From Bacillota bacterium (GTDB taxonomy: Bacteria > Bacillota > Sulfobacillia > JAJZYS01 > JAJYTV01), in NCBI GenBank assembly GCA_021793645.1, contig JAJYSJ010000010.1, positions 1 through 64,000 on the forward strand: 64,000 bases of DNA, written 5' to 3'. The position numbers and the translations under genes were made by a program. This document shows, in pieces, positions 52,608 to 60,690 of this stretch. The notes below the pieces were generated by a model. It was given only the letters and a program-made list of their open reading frames with translations. It made no database searches and was not told the DNA's origin. How positions within the stretch are numbered: position 1 is the stretch's first letter; every line of letters starts with the position of its first letter.

Positions 52608-53599
52608 ATCCGACGCCGAGGGCCTTTACGGAGGAGCGCGAACAGCGCGACCTCCAGCCGTGGGCGGCGCACAGCGCCCAGAGCGCTGGGCGCCAGCGCC
52701 CGGAGGCGGACACGGACTCCGTGCGCACCGCGTTTCAGCGAGACCGCGACCGGATCATCCACGCGAAGGCGTTTCGCCGGCTGAAGGATAAGACACAGGT
52801 CTTCATTGCGGCAGAGGGAGATCACTACCGCACACGGCTCACCCATACCTTGGAGGTGGCGCAGATCGCGCGCACGCTTGCGCGGGCGCTGCGCCTCAAC
52901 GAGGACCTCACGGAAGCGATCGCGCTCGCGCACGACATCGGCCACACGCCCTTCGGCCACGCCGGGGAGCGGGTGCTGGATGAGCTTGTGCCGGGCGGCT
53001 TTCGCCACTACGAGCAGAGCCTGCGGGTCTGCGACATGCTGGAGCGGCCAGGCGGACTGAACCTCACCCAGGAGGTGCGCGACGGCATCGTCTCGCACAC
53101 CGCGAGCGGGCGCCCGGGCACGCTCGAGGCACGGGTCGTTCACCTTGCAGACCGGATCGCCTATGTGAACCACGACATCGACGACGCCTTGCGCGCGCAG
53201 ATCATCCAGGCAGACGAACTGCCGAAGGGGCCGATTCGCCTGCTTGGCAACCGCCACTCCCAGCGCATTCACCACCTCGTCCTCGCCGTCATATCCGAGT
53301 CCGAGGGCCAGGACAAGGCCGCGATGCGCCCAGAGGAGGCGCAAGCGCTCGAGGAGCTGCGCCAGTTCCTCTTCCAGCGGGTCTACTTCGGCTCGCCTCC
53401 GAAGGTGGAGGAGAAGAAGGCGGAGGGAATCCTGCGCCAGCTCTATCTGCACTACCGGGAGAATCCGGAGCTGCTGCCCGCGCAGAGCGCGCCGGGCGAG
53501 GAGGGCGTGCGCGACTACTGCGCTGGAATGACCGATCACTTCGCGATCTCGCAGTATGCGCGGTTCTTCCTGCCGAGGCCTTGGCCGCCGGAGGAATAG
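52604..53599 (+). CDS. dgt: Deoxyguanosinetriphosphate triphosphohydrolase
   Basis: A 331-residue HD-domain dNTPase (dGTPase-like). The N-terminal part has RDRDRIIHAKAFRRLKDKTQVF, then the HD residues RLTHTLEVAQIARTL, ALAHDIGHTPFGHAGE and ADRIAYVNHDIDDAL. It removes triphosphate from dGTP to control dNTP pools. ATG 52604 overlaps the upstream gene by 4 nt. dgt before dnaG is the usual Bacillota order. Confidence 0.92.
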   Translation: MNPTPRAFTEEREQRDLQPWAAHSAQSAGRQRPEADTDSVRTAFQRDRDRIIHAKAFRRLKDKTQVFIAAEGDHYRTRLTHTLEVAQIARTLARALRLNEDLTEAIALAHDIGHTPFGHAGERVLDELVPGGFRHYEQSLRVCDMLERPGGLNLTQEVRDGIVSHTASGRPGTLEARVVHLADRIAYVNHDIDDALRAQIIQADELPKGPIRLLGNRHSQRIHHLVLAVISESEGQDKAAMRPEEAQALEELRQFLFQRVYFGSPPKVEEKKAEGILRQLYLHYRENPELLPAQSAPGEEGVRDYCAGMTDHFAISQYARFFLPRPWPPEE

Positions 53600-53652
53600 T
53601 GTCGCACGGTGGCGAAACTGAGTAAGGCTCCGCTATCTGGGGGGTGTCATCC

Positions 53653-55392
53653 TTGCCCTTCCGCGCGGAGGGGCTGGACGAACTTCGGCGCAGGATCGAC
53701 ATCGCGGCGGTCGTCGGACAGACGGTCGCACTGCGACGCCAGGGCGCGCGCCTCGTCGGACTTTGCCCCTTCCATAGTGAAAAATCTCCGTCCTTCTCCG
53801 TTTCACCCGAACGGGGCCTTTTTTACTGCTTCGGCTGCCACGCAGGTGGCGACGCAATCGACTTTGTCATGCGCCGCGACAGCCTGTCGTTCCGCGAATC
53901 GGTAGAGATCCTTGCCCAGGAGTTCGGCGTGCAGCTGCCGGAGGAGAACGTCGAGAGCGGTGAGGCCGCGCAGCGCCAGGAGCGGCGCGCGAAGCTGCTG
54001 AAGCTGATGGAAGCGGCGCAGGCGCTGTTCGCATCCTTCCTGTTGGACGATGGCGGCGAGGGAGCGCGGAGCTACCTCGCAGGCAGAGGCCTGCACGCGC
54101 CGGACGCGAAGCGCTTCGATCTCGGCTACGCGCCGGGGGACGGGCAGCTCCTCCAGCGCCTCAAGGCGCCGCAGGACCTGCTGATGGAGGCGGGCCTTGC
54201 GGTGCGCCACGAGAGCGGCCGCGTCTACGAGCGCTTCCGCGACCGTGTCACCTTCGCCATCCGCGACCGCGCGGGCCGCATCGTTGGCTTTGGCGGGCGT
54301 ACGATGGGCGACGGGCAGCCCAAATATCTCAACTCCCCTGAGACGCCGCTCTTCCATAAGGGAAGCATTCTCTACGCGTGGCCGTGGGGGCAGCGCACCA
54401 TCCAGGAGGAACGCGCCGTGACGCTCTGCGAAGGCTACATGGACGCGATCGCGCTGCATCGCGGCGGCTTCGCCGCGACGGTCGCGACGCTGGGGACCGC
54501 GCTCACCGAAGAGCATGCGCGTCAGATCGGTCGCGTGGCGCGGCGCGCCTATCTCGCATTCGATACGGACAACGCAGGCAAGATGGCCGTGCGACGCAGC
54601 GTGCAGCCGCTGCTGGCGCAGGGACTTGAGGTACTCGTTGTTTCGCCGCCCGAAGGGAAGGATCCAGATGAACTGTTGCGAGCCAAAGGGCCAGAGGCAT
54701 GGCGTGAAGCCCTGGTCAAGGCGGAACCCGTGACCGCGTGGCTCTACTCCGAGGCGGTCGCGCAGTACGGCGTCGACTCGCCGGCCGCGAAGGCGCACGT
54801 CACGGAGGAGGTCTTCAGTGCGCTTCGCGCGCTGCAAAGCCCGCTAGTGCGCGATGAGGAACTCCGTCGCCTCGCGCTGCGGCTAGAGGTGCGAGAGGAG
54901 GCGCTCAGAGCGGAATTTCAGCACGGACGCGCGGGGGACAGAACGCATACGCTGCAAAATCCAAGGAATAGTACTAGAAATACGGCAGTCCCGCCCGCGC
55001 GCCCTGACTGGCTGCTCGTGGAGACGACGCTCCTCTCGCTTGTGGCGCTGTATCCGGATGCGACTTCAGAGATCCGCGGAGCGTGCCGCCCGCTGAAGGA
55101 TCCGTCGTGTGAAGCAGCCCTCGCCCTTGCGGCGGCCGGGGACGACCCGGCACAGTCCGAAGACGAGGGCGTGCGACGTGCCTGGGCGGAAGCGTCTCTT
55201 GCGGAAACGCTTCCCAGGGAAGAAATTGCGAAAGCCATTGCTCGGTGGACACTAGCAGGTAAAAGGGAAAGACTGAACGAAGTCAATCGCATCATTCTAG
55301 AGATGCAAGAGGCAGGTCAACCGATTGATTCGTCCCTCATGGTTGAATCCCATCAACTTTCGCTCGAGACTGAACGCCTTCGAAGGGGGTGA
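53653..55392 (+). CDS. dnaG: DNA primase
   Basis: A 579-residue primase. The zinc-binding CHC2 domain is LCPFHSEKSPSFSVSPERGLFYCFGCHAGGD, the catalytic Toprim core has CEGYMDAIAL and AFDTDNAGKMA, and the C-terminal part is the DnaB-interacting helicase-binding domain. Between about residues 430 and 455 lies an AT-richer, low-conservation linker (DRTHTLQNPRNSTRNTAV). TTG 53653 was taken because a GGGGGG stretch is 8 nt upstream; GTG 53644 is also in frame. It makes RNA primers for replication and is followed 9 nt later by rpoD. Confidence 0.95.
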   Translation: MPFRAEGLDELRRRIDIAAVVGQTVALRRQGARLVGLCPFHSEKSPSFSVSPERGLFYCFGCHAGGDAIDFVMRRDSLSFRESVEILAQEFGVQLPEENVESGEAAQRQERRAKLLKLMEAAQALFASFLLDDGGEGARSYLAGRGLHAPDAKRFDLGYAPGDGQLLQRLKAPQDLLMEAGLAVRHESGRVYERFRDRVTFAIRDRAGRIVGFGGRTMGDGQPKYLNSPETPLFHKGSILYAWPWGQRTIQEERAVTLCEGYMDAIALHRGGFAATVATLGTALTEEHARQIGRVARRAYLAFDTDNAGKMAVRRSVQPLLAQGLEVLVVSPPEGKDPDELLRAKGPEAWREALVKAEPVTAWLYSEAVAQYGVDSPAAKAHVTEEVFSALRALQSPLVRDEELRRLALRLEVREEALRAEFQHGRAGDRTHTLQNPRNSTRNTAVPPARPDWLLVETTLLSLVALYPDATSEIRGACRPLKDPSCEAALALAAAGDDPAQSEDEGVRRAWAEASLAETLPREEIAKAIARWTLAGKRERLNEVNRIILEMQEAGQPIDSSLMVESHQLSLETERLRRG

Positions 55393-55401
55393 GTAGCACA
55401 C

Positions 55402-56475
<1,074 letters not shown>

Positions 56476-56486
56476 TGGGAAGCAGC

Positions 56487-56520
56487 AGCGGGGGATCTGG
56501 CAGGCGCCGGATCCCCCGCT
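56487..56520 (+). terminator. Terminator after rpoD
   Basis: AGCGGGGGATC (56487-56497) and GATCCCCCGCT (56510-56520) pair perfectly around a 12-nt loop, starting 11 nt after the rpoD stop. The U-run is poor. Confidence 0.7.
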
Positions 56521-56712
56521 TCGTCCGCCTGTGCTTTGGTGCCGCTTCGCAAGAGCCTCGTGCGCGGCTCCGTTCGGTCGTCTGACGGGGACGAAGGGTG
56601 CGTAGCGCCCGTGCGCGCAGTGCGTCCCACGAGTCCTCACGATCGCGCGGCGAGCGGACGAATGTCTCTTGCGCCACCCTACTCTGGGCACCCTAGGGCG
56701 GGAGGGATGCCC

Positions 56713-57504
56713 ATGTTCCGTCATGAGGCCGCTATGCTGTTTCCCGTCGAAGTCACGAGGTGCGATCCGACGGCGGCAAGCATGCTGCAAGAGCAGTTTG
56801 CCGGTGCCAACAGCGAACTCAAAGCACTCGTCCAGTACCTCGTGCAGAGCTTCGGCGTAAAGGATCCCGCGACCCGCGCTCTGCTCCTCAACATCGCGAC
56901 AGAGGAAGCGAGCCACCTCGAGATGGTCGGGACCGCGATCGTCCAGCTGATGACCTACGACGCCGAGAGCCGCGGCGGGCCGAACATGCAGCCGAACTGG
57001 GCCGTGACCGGACGCGCGCTGCAGAACGCGCCGTCGCTCCTCAGCAAGATGGTCAACCTCGGCGGCGTCGGCCCGGTGGCTGTCGACTCGGCCGGCGCTC
57101 CATTCAGCGGCAATTTCATCAACTCCACCGGCGACATCACGAGCGACCTCGCCTCGGACCTCGCGGCGGAACTGCGTGCGCGGCGCGTCTATCAGCAGCT
57201 CCTGAAGAACACCAGTGACCCGGGGCTGCGCCGCACGCTCGAGTTCCTGGCGGAGCGCGAGGCGACCCACTCCGTGCTGTTCGGAGAGGCGCTTGAACGC
57301 GTCAAGGACGAAGGCGTCGCGCAGAACATCGGACGAACGCTGATCTCGCGGAGGATGCCGGCCGTGTCCGATACCGCGGACGTCTACCTGCGCACGTTCG
57401 GGGCCGGGAAGCTCCCGGAGCAGCCGCTCGGGGAGCCGATCCAGCCGCACGAGGTCGAGGTTCAGCTGGCGGAGCAATACGAAGCGCTTGCGCCAATCGG
57501 CTGA
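56713..57504 (+). CDS. Manganese catalase-like ferritin-fold protein
   Basis: A 263-residue protein of the manganese catalase / CotJC group. The dinuclear metal ligands appear in order: Glu in GANSELKALVQYLVQSF, Glu and His in ATEEASHLEMVG, Glu in LAAELRARRVYQQLL, Glu and His in EREATHSVLFGEAL. The segment NFINSTGDITSDLASDLAAE is typical of this group. It should break down hydrogen peroxide; in spore formers such proteins can be part of the coat. ATG 56713 lies 6 nt after GGAGGG; ATG 56707 is too close. Stands alone. Confidence 0.85.
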   Translation: MFRHEAAMLFPVEVTRCDPTAASMLQEQFAGANSELKALVQYLVQSFGVKDPATRALLLNIATEEASHLEMVGTAIVQLMTYDAESRGGPNMQPNWAVTGRALQNAPSLLSKMVNLGGVGPVAVDSAGAPFSGNFINSTGDITSDLASDLAAELRARRVYQQLLKNTSDPGLRRTLEFLAEREATHSVLFGEALERVKDEGVAQNIGRTLISRRMPAVSDTADVYLRTFGAGKLPEQPLGEPIQPHEVEVQLAEQYEALAPIG

Positions 57505-57663
57505 CCGCGGCTGCCTTGCACCGCCTAGGCCCAGGGCGTACCAAGCCCTGAGGCCCTCCCGCGCCGCGCGTCTACAGGGCCTGTTCGTGGCGTCGGACGA
57601 TATCGGTGACGACCCGTTCCCAGACAGCGAAATCCGAGAGATCCTCGCAGAGCGGCGACAATG

Positions 57664-58092
57664 TTAGTGTGACGCGAACGGGTTGCGGATTGTCAGTCCA
57701 TCGATGTGTCGGCCATGTGAGAGGTCCTCGGACCACACGACGGAGCAACCCAAACGTACGGCGCTCTGGATGACCATGGCATCCCAAAACGCAAGCTGTG
57801 AGGCAAGATGGAGTCGTATCGCTGACTCCTCGTCCTCCGCCGTCGGTGCGTGAACTGCCCAGGTGGAAAAGTCGCGTACCAGCCCGAGCGCAACTTGCCC
57901 GTCCACACGGGGTGTGACTTTGTGCGTGAGCGTCACGTAGAACTCCTGCAGCATGCTGAGGAAGCCGGTGCGTTCCAGCCACAGCCGACGGATCAGCTCG
58001 GCTGCATCGTGATGTTTGGCGCCTGCCGACCCATCGAAGGCATGGACGAGAATGTTCGTGTCTATGAACTCCCGTGTCCCGCTAGCGCTCAT
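57664..58092 (-). CDS. PIN-domain toxin (VapC-like)
   Basis: A 142-residue PIN-domain RNase toxin. The first acidic residue is in FIDTNILVHAFDGS, followed by LSMLQEFYVTLTHK, LASQLAFWDAMVIQSAVRLGC and VWSEDLSHG, giving the usual three to four acidic metal ligands. It would cleave tRNA or mRNA when the antitoxin is degraded. ATG 58092 lies inside the last codons of the antitoxin (11-nt overlap), the standard toxin-antitoxin coupling. The 159 bases between it and the Mn-catalase gene hold nothing I can support. Confidence 0.85.
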   Translation of the reverse strand: MSASGTREFIDTNILVHAFDGSAGAKHHDAAELIRRLWLERTGFLSMLQEFYVTLTHKVTPRVDGQVALGLVRDFSTWAVHAPTAEDEESAIRLHLASQLAFWDAMVIQSAVRLGCSVVWSEDLSHGRHIDGLTIRNPFASH

Positions 58093-58324
58093 TCAGATCT
58101 TCATGGCTCGTGGGGATCTCTCCACGGGTACCAAGGTCCAGGCCGCGATCCAACCAGGCCAGAGACCGCCGACGTGCGGCTTCGTACTGGTCTTCCTGGC
58201 GCACCAGATCGGTTAAAAGGAAAGTAAGAAGGCTCGAGATGGAGGTGCCGCGGCGGGCCGCGATGATCTTCACCTCCTGCAGGACCTCCTTGGGCAGCGA
58301 CAGGGTGACGTTCTTCATCTCCAA
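58082..58324 (-). CDS. Ribbon-helix-helix antitoxin (CopG/VapB-like)
   Basis: An antitoxin of about 80 residues. It begins MKNVTLSLPKEVLQEVKIIAARRGTSISSLLTFLL, the typical RHH strand plus two helices that binds DNA as a dimer. The tail (DRGLDLGTRGEIPTSHEDLNER) should wrap the PIN toxin. TTG 58324 is 8 nt after GAGGAG; ATG 58318 is also possible. It is the partner of the overlapping PIN toxin, and the frames are intact, unlike the AbrB/Doc pair. Confidence 0.78.
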   Translation of the reverse strand: MEMKNVTLSLPKEVLQEVKIIAARRGTSISSLLTFLLTDLVRQEDQYEAARRRSLAWLDRGLDLGTRGEIPTSHEDLNER

Positions 58325-58372
58325 TAGACCCACTCCTCACGCGAAGGAGTGCATCACGCGTTTGCGTGAACC

Positions 58373-58543
58373 TCAATGCTCTCTGTCGCCCCCCGGGGAC
58401 GAGTTGCCGAGGAGGTCGCCAAGGCGCCGCGCCGCGTGACGCTTCGTGTCCTCCAGCACATGTGCGTAGACCTTCGCCGTCAGTGCAGGACTCTCGTGGC
58501 CTAGGTGCGCTGCAATCTCCCTGATCCCGACGCCTGCCTGGAG
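58373..58543 (-). pseudogene. C-terminal fragment of a tyrosine integrase
   Basis: The reverse strand reads QLQAGVGIREIAAHLGHESPALTAKVYAHVLEDTKRHAARRLGDLL and then ends. This is the LGHxS...T..Y.H tail of a phage-type tyrosine recombinase including the nucleophilic Tyr. A TAA interrupts the frame right before it, and the catalytic core domain is missing. It is the scar of an older integrated element. Confidence 0.72.
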
Positions 58544-58736
58544 CTGTTACAACGTGTAGCTGACCTATCGTAATCAAGCCCTAAGGGCGCCGCTCCTGAG
58601 CCTGCCCGACTTCCGGGTGTGATGTATAAATCCGGATGGAAGGGGGTCGGGGGGAAACCGAAGGTTGCCCCCCTGGTGGGTGCCCTGCAGACCGACGAGG
58701 GACGTCCAGGAACCGAGAACAGGGCCACCCGACGAG

Positions 58737-58778
58737 CCAGAATTTCGGACCGAGGCGGTGCGGCTGGTGCGAGCGTGA
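58737..58778 (+). mobile_element. Possible IS3-type transposase N-terminal scar
   Basis: The forward frame reads PEFRTEAVRLVRA then TGA. This resembles the beginning of IS3 OrfA transposases (S-P-E-F-R-x-E-A-V-R-L-V). Only about 13 codons remain, so the call is weak. Confidence 0.35.
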
Positions 58779-58804
58779 TTTCGCGCGACTTGGGTCGCAC
58801 TCCC

Positions 58805-58867
58805 TTCGAGTACCTTTCGGTTCGGGGGCAACGACTCCGTTTCGAGTACCTTCATTTTCGAGGCAAC
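58805..58867. repeat. Imperfect tandem direct repeat, 36-bp period
   Basis: TTCGAGTACCTT begins at 58805 and again at 58841, and both copies end in GGCAAC (58832 and 58867) with TTCG before it. The two units are about 28 bp long and sit exactly at the edge of the recombinase block. Confidence 0.6.
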
Positions 58868-58908
58868 TCAAGGGCTTGATTATAGTAACGTGCCAGAATT
58901 ATACTATT

Positions 58909-59214
58909 ATGGCTGAAGATCATAAAGGGGTGCGTGACCTGACCGTAGACCTGTTGCCGCATCTCGAACCGACTTACTCCATCACGATCCATAAGGCGCA
59001 GGGCAGCCAGTTCCGCCGCGTCATCCCAATACGGAAGACCCGGTTGCTCGACCGCGCGCCGTTCTACACGGTAGTCACGCGGGCGGAGCAGCAGGTAATT
59101 CTAGGCGGCGACGTAGCAGCCGCACGCGCAGCGGTCGGGGCACGGCCCCACGCTACCCGCCGACGGGACGCACTAGGATCGCTGCTCAATAAGATCGTCG
59201 CGGGGATGGCCTGA
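58909..59214 (+). pseudogene. 3' fragment of a RecD/UvrD-type DNA helicase
   Basis: About 100 residues remain: LLPHLEPTYSITIHKAQGSQFRRVIPI, then FYTVVTRAEQQVILGG. This is the UvrD_C_2-type end of superfamily 1 helicases (the Y-A-x-T-x-H-K-x-Q-G-S motif and the V-T-R-A motif). The Walker motifs and the rest of the protein are absent. ATG 58909 opens the frame but has no ribosome binding site. The stop codon overlaps the next start (TGATG), so a full helicase was once cotranscribed with the recombinase genes. The 5' end was lost at the AT-rich junction. Confidence 0.7.
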
Positions 59215-60689
59215 TGGCTCACGTCACGGTGATCGCCAAAGTGGTTGGCGACAACACCGGCATTGTCGCCGAGATCCCCGTCATCCTTACCGACTACGGC
59301 CCACTGATGCCTTTGGTCAGGTACATCATGGCAATCAAGTATGTGCGCTCCGCCAGCACCATCACAAAAATCGCGCAGTCCGTAGGTCTACTGCTCGACT
59401 ACATGGATGCGAACCACGACTGCTACGACGACCCCAGGGAACTCTTTGCCGGCTTCGTCCAGCGGCTCTACACCGGCACCGTGTCCGATGATGGACAGGA
59501 CCCGAGCGGCCTGTACTGGAATGGGCGCACGCCAAGCGTGGTGCGGCAGATGGTGATGCAGCTCTCGGCCTTCTCCGACTGGATGGCCAAGGAGCAGGAC
59601 ACCCAGCCGTTCAACCCATGGCGGCAGGCCACCCACGCGGAAGAAATGCTGGCGTGGGCGGCATGGCACCACAAGCGGGATCGCGCGTTTCTGGCCCATA
59701 CCTAGGATCGCAACACCGCCTCACTCAGGATGACCCGCGCCCGCAACGTCCTTCTCAAGAAAACTCCGATCATCGACCACGACAAGGCAAAGCACTTTCC
59801 CGATGAGCGTTTCCACGACCTGATCTTCCGCGGCTTCATCATCCCCGGTAAGCAGAAGAGTGCTAGGATCGAGGAACGGCTTAACTTGCGCGACATCCTT
59901 ATCACCCTGCTCATGCACTACGGCGGACTGCGCATGTCCGAGCCCTTCCACCTGTATGTGCATGACGTGATGCTCGATCCATTGAGGGACGGCACGGCGT
60001 GGGTGCGGGTGTATCACCCGAGTCTAGGACAGGCTCCCAACGATTGGCTTGATGCCAAAGGCAAGCCGATCAAGTGTAACCGCGACGAATACCTGCGTGG
60101 TAAATGGGGTCTGCAGCCGCGAACGGATTATCCAGAGTCACATCAATGGCACGCCGGCTGGAAGAACACCGTCGTCGATGGAAGCCTTCACTTCATCGAC
60201 GTGAATTGGTTCCCGACCTGGGCCGGAGAGTTGTTTTGGAAGCTCTGGGTCTTCTATATGGCGCAGCGCGCCCAACTGCAATGCGAGCATCCCTTTGCCT
60301 TCGTCACGCTAAAAGGTAAGCCTTACGGCATCGACAGTTTCCAGCGCGCCCACAAGACGGCGGTGCAGCGTATCGGGCTCCAGGCCGCCAAGGTGCTCGG
60401 CACGTCGCCTCACGGGCATCGCCATGCCTACGGGCAGCGCTGCCGTGAGGCCAACCTGGACCCCATCGTCATCAAGAAGGCCATGCATCATGCCTCGCTG
60501 GAATCGCAGGTGGTCTATACCGAGCCGCCGCGCGCAGCCGTGATGCGGGCACTGGAGAGCGCCATGCAGCGGCACCGGGACGAAGAAAACGCCTTGCCGC
60601 CGCCGGACTTCCTGTCATACGGCTTCCAGGACGTCGACCCGCTGGGCCTTTTGAGCGGCTCGAACCCGAAGTTGTTAAGGAGGAGTTGA
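59214..60689 (+). pseudogene. gmtY: Tyrosine recombinase GmtY-like, interrupted by one in-frame TAG
   Basis: A tyrosine recombinase of 491 codons. All catalytic residues are visible: Arg 240 in YGGLRMSEP, His 400 and Arg 403 in SPHGHRHAYG, His 425/426 in MHHASLESQ, and nucleophile Tyr 435 in VVYTEP. The N-terminal 160 codons form a core-binding domain (IKYVRSASTITKIAQSVGLLLDYM). Codon 164 is TAG (59703-59705), and the same frame then runs on cleanly. As I recall it, the sequence and the three-gene order fit the Gamma-Mobile-Trio recombinase GmtY. ATG 59214 overlaps the helicase stop. A CAG-to-TAG change would explain the interruption; read-through or a sequencing error are alternatives. Confidence 0.75.
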
Positions 60690-60690
60690 T

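Larger units (their letters stand above)
58546..58908. other. Scar region between the VapBC pair and the recombinase module
   Basis: No intact gene. It includes a possible IS3 fragment and an imperfect direct repeat (listed separately). From about 58870 the sequence turns AT-rich (TTATAGTAACG, TTATACTATTATGG), which marks the edge of a block with a different composition that continues to the window end. Confidence 0.5.
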
